Source of the DNA: Maritimibacter alkaliphilus HTCC2654
GTDB lineage: Bacteria; Pseudomonadota; Alphaproteobacteria; Rhodobacterales; Rhodobacteraceae
Reading direction: 5' to 3'
DNA: 64,000 nucleotides
Assembly (NCBI RefSeq): GCF_000152805.1
Contig: NZ_CH902578.1
Span: forward strand, 1,146,992 to 1,210,991
Below the pieces are notes generated by a model, which was given only the letters and a program-made list of their open reading frames with translations, searched no databases and had not been told where the DNA came from. Shown here in pieces: positions 26,554 to 36,200 of the stretch. A program made the position numbers and the translations under genes. Position 1 is the first letter of the stretch, and each line of letters starts with the position of its first letter.

Positions 26554-27206
26554 CAGTGCGCCTCCACCGTCTGAATGCGATACTCACGCTCTTCCACCTG
26601 CTCTGGTTTCCACGACCGGAAGCCCCAGATCAGAAGACCGATCACGAAGAAGGCCGAGGGCGGCAGGAGCAGGAGGCCATTGGGCACATACCAGCCGCCG
26701 TTGTTCACGGTCGGCAGGATGGTGACGCCGAACAGGCTGCCCGACCCCAGCAGTTCGCGGATGAAGCCGACCATCATCAGGATCAGGCCGTAGCCCAGCC
26801 CGTTGCCGACGCCATCGACGAAGGAGGCGATGGGCGGGTTCTTCATCGCGAACGCCTCGGCGCGGCCCATCACGATGCAGTTCGTGATGATGAGGCCGAC
26901 GAAGACCGAGAGCGTCTTGGAAATCTCATAGGCATAGGCTTTCAGCACCTGATCGACCACGATCACCAGCGAGGCGATGATGATCATCTGCACGATGATG
27001 CGGATCGAACCCGGGATCTGGGTGCGGATCGCCGAAATGAACATGGAGGAAAAGCCCGTCACCAGCGTCACGGCGATGGCCATGACCGCCGCGACCTGAA
27101 GCGACGATGTCACGGCAAGCGCGGAACAGATGCCCAGCACCTGAAGCGTGATCGGGTTGTTGTCGACCATCGGGTCGACCAGCATGGTCCGGTAGGTCTG
27201 TGCCAT
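26553..27206 (-). CDS. nqrD: Na+-NQR subunit D
   Basis: This 217-residue membrane protein of the NqrD/RnfE family has six helices, with conserved [10 protein letters not shown] and [13 protein letters not shown] segments bearing the paired cysteines for the iron centre shared with NqrE. Start and stop overlap nqrC and nqrE by one base each, so the operon is tightly coupled. Confidence 0.96.
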   Translation of the reverse strand: MAQTYRTMLVDPMVDNNPITLQVLGICSALAVTSSLQVAAVMAIAVTLVTGFSSMFISAIRTQIPGSIRIIVQMIIIASLVIVVDQVLKAYAYEISKTLSVFVGLIITNCIVMGRAEAFAMKNPPIASFVDGVGNGLGYGLILMMVGFIRELLGSGSLFGVTILPTVNNGGWYVPNGLLLLPPSAFFVIGLLIWGFRSWKPEQVEEREYRIQTVEAH

Positions 27207-28126
27207 CAGATCTCTCCCGCTCTGACGCGTTCAAGGAAGGGTTCGAAGCCGCGCTCGCTCATCCAGAACCGCACGAGGCTGTCGACACCGCGCGAGGTGA
27301 GCGTGGCACCCGAAAGCGCGTCGACGTGATAGTCCGGCCCGGCGGCGGTGACGGTCTTGCCGACGTTGATCTTGAGGTCGCCCTCGTCGTCGCGCAGCTT
27401 CTTGCCGCGCCAGAGCGCCTTCCAGCGGGGGTTGTCGACTTCGGCGCCAAGGCCGGGGGTTTCGGCATGTTCGTAGAACTGGAGGCCGTAGATGGTGTTC
27501 CCGTCCTCTTCCACGGCGATGAAGCCGTAAAGCGTGGACCAGAGGCCGTAGCCGTAGACAGGCAGGATCACCTTGTCGAGCGACCCGTCCTCGGCCCGCA
27601 GAAGGTAGACGGTGACGTAATTCGCCTGCCGACCGATGCCTGCCGGATCGTCGTCCAACGGCGCCGACAGGGTCAGATCGTCGGCGGCGGCGCGGTCGTC
27701 GAAGGTGAGCGGGTCGAGGACCTGCCCTTCAATGTCTGCACCGTCCGCGAAAGCGCCGGTTGCAAGCTCGACCACATGGGGTTCGAAGTCGGCAAAGGCG
27801 GCGGCGACATCCATCCCCTCTTCATAGCGGCCCGCGACTTCGACGATATTCACCTGTTTGTCGAGTGCCGCGTTCTGTTCTTGAAGCGGGCGCAGCGACA
27901 CGGCGGCGGCGGACACCACCATCGAGGCAACCAGACACAGGGCCAGCGCGACGACGACCGTTTTCACGGTGTTGTCCGGCGGGGTGTCGAGGAAGCGGCG
28001 GATCGGACCCTTTCGGGCCTTCTGTGCCTCGGTCAGCGGCTCGTCACGGACGGGCGGGTTCATCTCGGGCGTGAATTCAGCCTCGCCGGTCTCGTTCACG
28101 CGGTTATTGGTATCCTTGTCAGGCAT
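27206..28126 (-). CDS. nqrC: Na+-NQR subunit C (covalent FMN)
   Basis: This 306-residue subunit has one membrane helix (about residues 56-78) and a periplasmic FMN domain. The flavinylation motif is SGAT at 272-275 ([11 protein letters not shown]), where ApbE attaches FMN to threonine. It is about 50 residues longer than the Vibrio protein because of a charged, proline-rich cytoplasmic N-terminus (residues 1-50). The 5' end overlaps nqrB by 8 nt. Confidence 0.95.
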   Translation of the reverse strand: MPDKDTNNRVNETGEAEFTPEMNPPVRDEPLTEAQKARKGPIRRFLDTPPDNTVKTVVVALALCLVASMVVSAAAVSLRPLQEQNAALDKQVNIVEVAGRYEEGMDVAAAFADFEPHVVELATGAFADGADIEGQVLDPLTFDDRAAADDLTLSAPLDDDPAGIGRQANYVTVYLLRAEDGSLDKVILPVYGYGLWSTLYGFIAVEEDGNTIYGLQFYEHAETPGLGAEVDNPRWKALWRGKKLRDDEGDLKINVGKTVTAAGPDYHVDALSGATLTSRGVDSLVRFWMSERGFEPFLERVRAGEI

Positions 28127-29318
28127 TGCGGCGTGCCCTCCTGCGGATGTTAGCCTGCACGACGAAGTAGTCGATCAATGGCGCAAAGACGTTGCCGAAC
28201 AGGATGGCCAGCATCATGCCTTCGGGGAACGCCGGGTTGATGACGCGGATCATGACGACCATGAACCCGATCAGCGCGCCGTAGATCCAGCGGCCCGCAT
28301 TGGTGTGGGAGCCCGAGACGGGTTCGGTCACCATGAAGACGAGGCCGAAGGCATAGCCGCCGATCACGAGGTGCCAATACCACGGGGTCGCGAAGGCCGG
28401 ATTGGTGTCCGATCCGATCCAGTTCAGAAGCGACGAGAACGCGATCATGCCCAAGAGACAGCCCAGAACCATGCGGTAGTTGGCGATCCGTGTGGTGAGC
28501 AGGAAGGCCAGACCGATCAGGCAAGCGATGGTCGAGGTCTCGCCGAAGCTGCCCTGAATGGTGCCGACGAAAGCGTCCATCCACGTGATGCCGTAGGTGG
28601 CAAGCTGGCTCACCCCTTCGGATGCGGTCACCGCCAGCGCGGTCGCGCCCGAATAGCCGTCCACCGGGGTCCAGATCGTGTCACCGGACATATAGGCGGG
28701 ATAGGCGAAATAGAGGAACGCACGGCCCACGAGCGCGGGGTTGAGGAAGTTCTTTCCGGTGCCGCCGAACACCTCTTTCCCGATGACCACGCCGAATGAG
28801 ATACCCAGCGCCACCTGCCAGAGCGGCGTCGAGGCGGGCAGGATCAGGGTGTAGAGCATCGAGGTGACGAGGAAGCCCTCGTTCACTTCGTGGCGGCGGA
28901 TGGTGGCAAAAAGCACCTCCCAGAACCCGCCTGCGGCGAGCGTCACGATATAGATCGGCAGGAAATAAAGCGCGCCGTGCAGCACGTTCGCCAGCGCGTT
29001 GTTCGCGTTGAAGCCGATGCCCAGCGTCTCGATGATCCACGCGCGCCAGCCCGACGCGCCGAACTCGGCAATCGCCATGTTGGTCTGAAGACCCACGTTA
29101 TACATGCCGAACAGGATGCACGGCACCGTGGCGATCACGACATAGGTCATGATCCGCTTCATATCGACGTAGGAGCGCGCGTGGGGCGCCGCCGTCGTCA
29201 CCGTCTTGGGCGTGAACAGGAAGCTTTCGACCATTTCGTAGATCGGAAAGTAGCGTTCGTACTTGCCGCCCTTGACGAAATTGGGCTCGATCCTGTCGAA
29301 GAAGTTGCGCAGACCCAT
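28119..29318 (-). CDS. nqrB: Na+-NQR subunit B (covalent FMN, ion path)
   Basis: This 399-residue multi-span protein carries covalent FMN on T226 in DGYSGATALAV, equivalent to the flavinylated threonine of Vibrio NqrB. Other marks are HEVNEGFLVTSMLYTLILP and GGTGKNFLNPALVGRAFLYFAYP. It is the main membrane subunit and holds much of the Na+ pathway. It begins 3 nt after the nqrA stop. Confidence 0.96.
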   Translation of the reverse strand: MGLRNFFDRIEPNFVKGGKYERYFPIYEMVESFLFTPKTVTTAAPHARSYVDMKRIMTYVVIATVPCILFGMYNVGLQTNMAIAEFGASGWRAWIIETLGIGFNANNALANVLHGALYFLPIYIVTLAAGGFWEVLFATIRRHEVNEGFLVTSMLYTLILPASTPLWQVALGISFGVVIGKEVFGGTGKNFLNPALVGRAFLYFAYPAYMSGDTIWTPVDGYSGATALAVTASEGVSQLATYGITWMDAFVGTIQGSFGETSTIACLIGLAFLLTTRIANYRMVLGCLLGMIAFSSLLNWIGSDTNPAFATPWYWHLVIGGYAFGLVFMVTEPVSGSHTNAGRWIYGALIGFMVVMIRVINPAFPEGMMLAILFGNVFAPLIDYFVVQANIRRRARRNA

Positions 29319-29321
29319 GCC

Positions 29322-30674
29322 CTAGCCCTCTTTCTCGATCTTGGTCAGGCAGTCGCGCAGCGCCATGCCGTATTCGTATTTTGCCGGACACGCGAAGCCG
29401 ACGAGGCCCAGATCCTCTTCGTCCAGTTCCAGCGCGCCCAGCGCCTGCGCCTGATCCGTGTCCATCACCAGAAGCGACCGCAGAAGCTGCGTCGGCAGGT
29501 AGTCCTGCGGCATCAGCGTCTCGAACGTGCCCGTCGGCACCATCGCGCGGCGCCCGCCGTTGAGGTTGGTGGTCAGGCTGTAAAGCTTATTCGCGAAGGC
29601 CGACCCCAGCACGGGCTGGATTGCGAATTTCGACCCCATCGGCCTGATCCAGCCCAGCGGGATCTGCTTGTGGTCTTCTTCGATCAGCGTGATCTGGCGG
29701 TCGTAGCGACCGAGATAGGCATCCGCCCCCTCGCCCGCATGGCCCGACAGAACCGAGCCCGAGATCATGCGCATCGGCAGGCCGTCCGGGTTGTCGCCCG
29801 CGCACAGCTCGGTCAGGGACGCGCCCATGACGGTGCGCACGAGGCGCGGCTTGGCGAGCGGTCCGGTGATCGCGACGACGCGGGTCGCGTCCAGCTTTCC
29901 GGTCAGGAGAAGTTGACCGATGGCGATGACGTCCTGATAGCCGATGCTCCAGACCGTCTTGGTGGCCGAGGGAGGCTCGACGAAATGCATGTGCGTGCCG
30001 GGCAGACCCGCGGGATGCGGGCCGGAAAACGCGACGGGCGTGATCCCGGCAAGGTCCGCACCCGGAATGGACGCGCCCTGCGACTGGCAAAGATAGGTGT
30101 TGCCGTCAGTCAGCTTGGCAATGGCTTCCAGCCCGCGCGAAAACGCCTCGGGCGCTTCATGGATGATGAGGGCGGGATCGGCCGCCAGCGGCTCGGTGTC
30201 CATCGCGTTGACGTAGATCGCGGCCGGCGCGTCGGTCGTCAGCGGCACCTTGGAATAGGGGCGCGTGCGGAACGAGGTCCACAGACCGGCGGCCGCGAGG
30301 CGTTCGACCAGACCTTCGCGCGTGGCCACATCACCCACAACGGAGAAGTCGACCGGCGCGGCAGCGCCCGCGTCCACTTCGATTTCGACCGAGATCAGGC
30401 GACGGCGCGCGCCGCGGTGAACCGCGCGAATCCGGCCCGATACGGGCGCGGTGATCTGGGCTTCAGGATTGTCCTTATGCACGAAAATCGGCGCGCCGGC
30501 GGCGACGGTATCGCCCTCTTCCACCGCCAGCCGCGGCTTCAGGCCGCGATAGTCATGCCCCAGCAGCGCGACGGTTCCGACATTCGCCGTATGAATCGTC
30601 GCGTCCGTCACCGCCCCCGCGATGGGCAGGTCGAGACCTTTTCGTAGCGTGTAGTTTTGCACGGTGGTCGCCAT
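29322..30674 (-). CDS. nqrA: Na+-NQR subunit A
   Basis: This 450-residue peripheral subunit starts at ATG 30674 (MATTVQNYTLRKGLDLPIAG, the family N-terminus); a 14-codon extension is rejected. NqrA binds quinone near the cytoplasmic face and has a RnfC-like fold: AAGAPIFVHKDNPEAQITAPVSGRI is a barrel-sandwich segment, and SIGYQDVIAIGQLLLTGKL and VGFACPAKYEYG are conserved. It leads the six-gene operon nqrABCDEF and diverges from apbE. Confidence 0.96.
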   Translation of the reverse strand: MATTVQNYTLRKGLDLPIAGAVTDATIHTANVGTVALLGHDYRGLKPRLAVEEGDTVAAGAPIFVHKDNPEAQITAPVSGRIRAVHRGARRRLISVEIEVDAGAAAPVDFSVVGDVATREGLVERLAAAGLWTSFRTRPYSKVPLTTDAPAAIYVNAMDTEPLAADPALIIHEAPEAFSRGLEAIAKLTDGNTYLCQSQGASIPGADLAGITPVAFSGPHPAGLPGTHMHFVEPPSATKTVWSIGYQDVIAIGQLLLTGKLDATRVVAITGPLAKPRLVRTVMGASLTELCAGDNPDGLPMRMISGSVLSGHAGEGADAYLGRYDRQITLIEEDHKQIPLGWIRPMGSKFAIQPVLGSAFANKLYSLTTNLNGGRRAMVPTGTFETLMPQDYLPTQLLRSLLVMDTDQAQALGALELDEEDLGLVGFACPAKYEYGMALRDCLTKIEKEG

Positions 30675-30836
30675 CCGAATTTTTGCGCCCTTATGCAATG
30701 CTGCGCCGCCGAACAAAAGTGCATCCGACCGCTTTTTTGGTCCAAATTGTCCAGTGCATGCGGTTGCGGCCCCCGGACGGTGATATTATGGACAGGCTGC
30801 GCGCCCGATGCGCGCCAATCTACGGAGTTTAGCGCA
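30675..30836. promoter_or_regulatory. Divergent promoter region nqrA / apbE
   Basis: This 162-bp gap between two divergent starts whose products act on the same complex must hold promoters for both. AT-rich elements occur (TTTTTTGGTCC near 30734, GATATTATGG near 30782 upstream of apbE), but I cannot define boxes or an operator. Confidence 0.5.
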
Positions 30837-31859
30837 GTGTCCGGCATCCCGACCCTCTCCCGCCGATCCTTCCTGATCCTTTCGACGGCGGCCCTCGCGG
30901 CCTGCAACCTCGAGGACGAGGTGCTGAAATTCACCGGGATGACGATGGGCACGCAGTATACCGTCGTGGCGCTGAAAGGCGGCAAGGCGGTCGACCGCGC
31001 GGCACTGGCGGCCGCGATCGACACCGCCCTCGCCCAGGTCAATGACGAGATGTCGAACTGGGACGCGACCTCGGAAATCTCGCGCGTGAACGCCGCCGGA
31101 ACCGAAGCGATCCGCCTGTCGCCCGCGCTGGCCGACCTGATGGAAAACGCGAATGCGGTCCATGCCGCCTCCGACGGGCGCTTCGATGTCACCGTCGGCC
31201 CGCTCATCGACCTTTGGGGGTTCGGCGCAGCGGGGTCCACCGCGCACGTTCCCGAGGAAGGGGCGATTGCCGAAGCGCGCGCCCTCACCGGGCAATCGCG
31301 CGTTCTGACGCTTGAAAACGGCACGCTGCGCAAATCCGTGGCGGGTGCCGAAATCTATCTGCCTGCCATCGGCAAGGGGCATGGTGTCGACCGCGTGGCG
31401 ACGGCGGTGCGCAGCTTCGGGATCGAGAACTTCATGGTCGAGATCGGCGGCGACCTTTACACCGCCGGGCACAATGCGGACGGCACGCCGTGGCATATCG
31501 GGATCGAAAGCCCGGTCGCGGGCGCGCGCAGTGTCTACAGCGTCGTCGATGTCTCGAACCTCGGGATGGCGACCTCGGGCGATTACCGCAACTATTTCGA
31601 GGCGGACGGGACGCGCTATTCTCACATCATCGACCCGACCACGGGCCGACCCATCACCCACAACACCGTTTCGGCAAGCGTCCTGACGGAAAACGCGATG
31701 TTGGCCGACGCATGGTCCACCGCGATGCTGGTTCTCGGCCGGGACCGCGGGCTGGAGATCGCCGAGGAGCAGAACCTCGCGGTGGTGTTCATCGACCGCG
31801 ACGGCGCCGAGGGTTACAAGACCACCGAAAGCAGCCGCTTCTCGGCGCTGCAAGCCTGA
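30837..31859 (+). CDS. apbE: FAD:protein FMN transferase lipoprotein
   Basis: GTG 30837 has GGAG 9 nt upstream and gives 340 residues; the long in-frame extension to 30657 is not a signal sequence. The N-terminus SRRSFLILSTAALAAC is a lipoprotein signal with C23 as the lipidated residue and a twin-arginine look. ApbE marks are MTMGTQYTV, FDVTVGPLIDLWGFG, IGKGHGVDRV, EIGGDLYTAG and SHIIDPTTGRP. It flavinylates NqrB and NqrC with FMN from FAD at the periplasmic side of the membrane. nqrM follows 14 bp later. Confidence 0.95.
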   Translation: MSGIPTLSRRSFLILSTAALAACNLEDEVLKFTGMTMGTQYTVVALKGGKAVDRAALAAAIDTALAQVNDEMSNWDATSEISRVNAAGTEAIRLSPALADLMENANAVHAASDGRFDVTVGPLIDLWGFGAAGSTAHVPEEGAIAEARALTGQSRVLTLENGTLRKSVAGAEIYLPAIGKGHGVDRVATAVRSFGIENFMVEIGGDLYTAGHNADGTPWHIGIESPVAGARSVYSVVDVSNLGMATSGDYRNYFEADGTRYSHIIDPTTGRPITHNTVSASVLTENAMLADAWSTAMLVLGRDRGLEIAEEQNLAVVFIDRDGAEGYKTTESSRFSALQA

Positions 31860-31873
31860 CACCGGGGCACCGC

Positions 31874-32113
31874 ATGGACACCCTCATCCTCACCTTCGGA
31901 CTTCTCGTCCTCGTCATGCTGGGCATGGCGGTGGGCGTGATCTTTTCGAACAAGCGGATCAAGGGAAGCTGCGGGGGCCTCAACGCCATCGCGGGCGCCG
32001 ATCATTGCATCGTGTGCAAAAAGGAAATCGACCCGGACAGCCCGCTGCGCGACCGCCTGTCCGACTGTCCGCGCGCCCGGAAGATGCTGGAAAACGCGGA
32101 AAGCCGCGCCTGA
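31874..32113 (+). CDS. nqrM: Na+-NQR maturation protein NqrM
   Basis: This 79-residue protein has one N-terminal membrane helix (residues 4-24) and four cysteines: C33 in GSCGGLNAI, C45 and C48 in DHCIVCKK, and C65. That is the NqrM (DUF539) pattern. NqrM helps deliver iron to the membrane centre of NqrD/NqrE. It lies directly after apbE in the same direction, so both maturation factors are cotranscribed opposite the structural operon. Confidence 0.93.
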   Translation: MDTLILTFGLLVLVMLGMAVGVIFSNKRIKGSCGGLNAIAGADHCIVCKKEIDPDSPLRDRLSDCPRARKMLENAESRA

Positions 32114-32118
32114 CCCCG

Positions 32119-32319
32119 TCAGCCGGGCGTCGAAAGCGGGATGAAGGCCAGCACCAGCAGCGCCGCGGCGGCGATCACGCCGTAGACCCACAGCTTCCAC
32201 CGCGCCCCTTCCGCCTTCCACACGCGGCGGTAGCCGTATCCCGCGATGCAAGCGATCACGAAAATGATCGTGGCGACCAAGGGGGTAAGAAACTGTTCCG
32301 GCACGAATTTTGAACCCAA
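32119..32319 (-). CDS. Small two-helix membrane protein
   Basis: This protein of up to 66 residues has two hydrophobic segments (LVATIIFVIACIAGYGY and LWVYGVIAAAALLVLAFIPL) separated by a basic loop (RRVWKAEGARWK). The start is uncertain: TTG 32319 or GTG 32304 (then about 61 residues). It converges on nqrM with a 5-bp gap. I recognise no family. The clean hydrophobic pattern and tight fit between two genes favour a real gene. Confidence 0.5.
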   Translation of the reverse strand: MGSKFVPEQFLTPLVATIIFVIACIAGYGYRRVWKAEGARWKLWVYGVIAAAALLVLAFIPLSTPG

Positions 32320-32384
32320 CTGCGCGATTTGCGGTTTAGACTATGCGTATGACCCACGCCGTCTGAACAAGCAAGGAACGCCAC

Positions 32385-32906
32385 ATGCCCGAATCATACC
32401 GCCCGCATCTGCGCAAGGACGACGAACACCCCCGGACGACCAGCCAGTCGGTCTCGTCCAACACCACCGTCAGCCACGCGACGGTGCAGGACGTGCTGGA
32501 CAAGAAGGACGGTCGGATCATCACGATCCACCCGGAGCAGACCCTGCATGACGCGGTCGTCCTGTTGCGCGACAACCGGATCGGGGCGCTGTTGTGCGTC
32601 GACGAAGAGGGCAAGCTCGCGGGCATCCTGTCCGAGCGCGACATCGTGCGCAAACTGGCCGACCAGCCGGGTAAAACGCTGCCGCACCGTGTGGAAGAGG
32701 TGATGACGCGCACGGTCGAGACCTGCACCGCCGACGAGCCGCTCGTGGTCGTGCTGCGGCTCATGACCGAAGGCCGGTTCCGCCACATGCCCGTGGTCGA
32801 TGGCGACGCGCTGATCGGCATGATTACCATCGGCGACGTCGTGCATTTCCGGCTGAACCAGCTGGAACTCGAGGCGCTTCAGATCAAGCAACTCATCGTC
32901 GGATAA
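32385..32906 (+). CDS. Tandem CBS-domain protein
   Basis: This 173-residue soluble protein has a short polar N-terminus, then two CBS motifs: residues about 37-95 (IHPEQTLHDAVVLLRDNRIGALLCVDEEGKLAGILSERDIVR) and about 103-160 (MTEGRFRHMPVVDGDALIGMITIGDVV). CBS pairs usually bind adenine nucleotides and act as energy sensors. No partner domain is present, so it would regulate another protein. AAGGA precedes ATG 32385. It stands alone between the nqr maturation genes and the RTX genes. Confidence 0.87.
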   Translation: MPESYRPHLRKDDEHPRTTSQSVSSNTTVSHATVQDVLDKKDGRIITIHPEQTLHDAVVLLRDNRIGALLCVDEEGKLAGILSERDIVRKLADQPGKTLPHRVEEVMTRTVETCTADEPLVVVLRLMTEGRFRHMPVVDGDALIGMITIGDVVHFRLNQLELEALQIKQLIVG

Positions 32907-32978
32907 GGCGCTGGCTCACGCCCGATGGCGCTGAATGCGGGTTCCAGGGCCGTTCGACGGATGGCCCCGCCACGCCCC

Positions 32979-33240
32979 CTACAGCACGAAATCCCGCTCC
33001 GTGAGTGTGAGCAACCCGGTGAGGTGGATCTCGGCATCCGCCACCGTGTCGCCGTCGGTGTCGAGCGCGATGATGGTGTCGCCGCCGGACTGGCTCAGCG
33101 TCAGCGTGCCGCCGAAGGTGAACGCCTGATCGCCGCCCGTGGACGTGTCGGCGTCGATGGAGCGCAGGATGATGCGGTCGACCCCGACTTCGTAGTCGGT
33201 GATCCGGTCAGCCGCCGCGCCCAGCCCGGTGTCGCCCTCG
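32979..33240. repeat. Direct repeat 1, copy in exoprotein A gene (3' end)
   Basis: This block is nearly identical to 37482-37743 and has exactly the same length (262 bp) without gaps; differences are scattered single bases. It encodes the shared C-terminal secretion tail. Confidence 0.8.
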
Positions 33241-36200
33241 CGGAACACGAACGTGTCGCCGTCCGACCCGCCGGTCATGACGTCGGCCCCATCGTTGCCG
33301 AAGATCCGGTCGCGGCCCGCGCCGCCGTCCAGAGTGTCGTCGCCCGCGTCGCCGCGCAGGAAGTCGTCGCCGCCGAGACCGGACAGCGTATCGGCCCCGT
33401 CCCGCCCGATCAGCCGGTTCGCGCCGCCGTCGCCGGTGATATCGTCGCCGAAATCCGAACCCTGGGCGTTCTCGATCTCGGACAAGGTGTCGCCCGCGGC
33501 GTCGCCGCCCGAGGCCGTCCCGGCGCCGAGATCCAGCGTCACCCCGGCGCTCGACCCGGTGTAGAGGACTGTGTCGATTCCCGACCGGCCATACATCTCG
33601 TCGCCACCCGCGCCGCCGATCAGCTTGTCGTCGCCGAAGCTGGCGTCCATGTAATCGTCGCCCTCGCCGCCGATCAGGATGTCACGATCCGCGCCCCCGT
33701 AGAGGGCATCCCATCCATCCCCACCGACCAACCGATCGTTGCCGTCGAGCCCGAGCAGGATGTCCTGCCCCCCAAGACCGATCAGCATGTTGTCGGCCCC
33801 GTCGCCGGTCAGAACGTCATTGTGATCCGAGCCCATCACCCGTTCGATGCCGGTGAGCGTGTCGCCCTGCGCATCGCCGCCCGTGCCGGTGCCCGCCCCC
33901 AGGTCCACCGTGACGCCCGACGCCGACTTCTTGTAGACCGCCAGATCCGCGCCCCCGAGCCCGCCGTCGAGGTCATCGGCCCCCGCGCCCCCTTCGAGCC
34001 GGTCCGCGCCCTCGCCCCCGTCGAGATCGTCGTCGCCGTCGTCGCCAAAGAGCCAGTCGCGGTCATCCCCGCCTTCGACCATGTCGCCGTCATCGCCACC
34101 CCGAACCCAGTCGCGCCCGGCCCCGCCACGCAAGGTGTCGCCCCCCGCGCCACCCAGCACCCGGTCGTCGTCATCCCCCCCGTCGAGCGTGTCGTCCCCG
34201 TCACCCCCTTGCAGATCGTCCTCGCCCCCGAGGCCGTTCAGGATGTCGTCCAGATGGCTGCCCAATAGGGTCTGACCATCCCCCGTGCCCATGCGGTCGA
34301 TCCCGAGGCCCGGCAGGCGCCCGTAGATGATATAACTCTTGCCCGCGTTGTTGCCGCCCTCGTCGTTGAAATAGGCCCCGACCAGCAGATCGGCGAGCCC
34401 GTCGTCGTTCACATCGCCCGCCGCCGACACGTCGTAGCCAAGATAGTCGCCCTCGACCTCGGCATAGATTTCGAAACCGCGGTCCGGCGTCAGGTTGTCT
34501 ATATCCACATCGCCGAATCCGGTCGGCCCGCCGTAGATGACATAGGCCGCACCCCAGTAGGTCGCGGTCTCGGTGTAACGGTAGGCCCCGACCACGACAT
34601 CGTCGTAGCCATCGCCGTTCATGTCGCCGACCCCGTCGACGTCGTAGGCGAAATAGGTCTTGCCGGACTTGCCGAGGATCGCGAACCCCTCGGTCGCGCC
34701 GTTGTCGTCAATGTCGATATCGGAATGGCCGCTCGCACTGCCGTAGATGACATAGGCCGCACCCGCTCCGGCCGACGCGGTGTCGTCGGAAAGCGACCCG
34801 ACGATGATGTCGTCGAACCCGTCGCCGTTCACGTCGCCGGCGCCTGCCACAGAATAACCGAACTGGTCGTTCACCGCCTTGCCGGCGATGGCGAACCCTT
34901 CTCCGGCACCCAGAGAACCGAGGTCGATATCGCCCCAGCCCGTCGTCTTGCCGAAGATGACCCATGCGGTCCCGGAATTGATGGCGGTGCCATCTCCATT
35001 ACGCTCGCTGACCACGAAGTCGTCGATGCCGTCGCCGTTGAAATCGCCCGCATCGGCAACGGACCAGCCCGCGAAATTACTGTCGGCCTCCCCCTTGATC
35101 CGGAAGCCGTCGGACGCCGCCAACGTGTCGATGGAGAAGCCGGAGCGGTCAGCGGCCTGGCCGAAGATGACATAGCTGTGGCCTATGTTGTTTTCGCCGC
35201 TGTCTTCGCCGTAGGGCGCGCTGACGATCACATCGTCGAAGCCGTCGTCGTTGATGTCGCCCGCCGAGGCCACCGAGAACCCGAATTGATCGCCAGACGC
35301 TATGCCCGTGATCCGGTAGCCGTCCGCATCGGTCAAGCTGCCTGCGGCGATGGTACCGATGCCGGAGGATTTACCGTAGATGACATAGGCCGCGCCTGTC
35401 CCGAAGTAAGCGCGCGCGCCGATGATGAGGTCGTCGATCCCGTCGCCGTTCACATCGCCGGCGCTGGAGGACCTGAACGATAATTGCGACAGCGGCTCAC
35501 CCGTGATTTCGAACCCGTCTGTCGCCGTGAGGGTGCTGAGGTCGATATCGGTGGTCGGGCCGCCTGCCTTGCCGAAGACGACGAAGGCCGACCCGGAATT
35601 CGCTGCCCCGAAATGGGTGGCTCCGACCGCGCCGATCAGGACGTCGTCGATTCCGTCGCCGTTCACGTCCCCCGCATCCGACAGATAGGCACCGGACGAG
35701 TCGTTCGCCGTCTTGCCGATGATCGAGAAACCGTAGGTGGGCAGCAGGTTGGTCAGATCCACGCGGTCCCCGAACCCGGTCGCCGAGGCGCCGTAGACGA
35801 CGTAGACTTCGCCTGCATTTGAGCCGCCATCGTCGCCACTAGGTGCGGTCACAGCGACATCGTCGATCCCATCGCCGTTCAGGTCCCCTCCACCGGCCAC
35901 ACGAATGCCGGCCTGGTCGCCGCCTGTATCTCCGAGAATCACGAAACCGTCGGTTTGATCCAATGCGCCCAGGTCGATGTCGGTCCGACCCGACGTCTTG
36001 CCGTAGATGACGTAAGCCGCACCGGCCCCCGCGCCCCCGTCGCCGTTCCCGTACGCCCCGACGATCAAGTCGCTCACGCCGTCCGCGTTGACGTCACCTG
36101 CGCCGGAAACCCAAGTCCCCACGAAATTCACCGGTTCGGCGCCTTCGATCACGAACCCATCGGCGAGCGTGATGTTGGTAAGATCGAAATCTCCAAGCCC

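Noticed and set aside
28890-30647. Plus-strand frame (585 codons) opposite nqrB/nqrA
   Set aside because: It spans two well-identified nqr genes and their junction; the product is Arg-rich with no motif.
32979-34260. Regular short repeats that could suggest a CRISPR or tandem-repeat locus
   Set aside because: The periodicity is in codons of RTX nonapeptides within an open coding frame, with no constant repeat/unique spacer layout.
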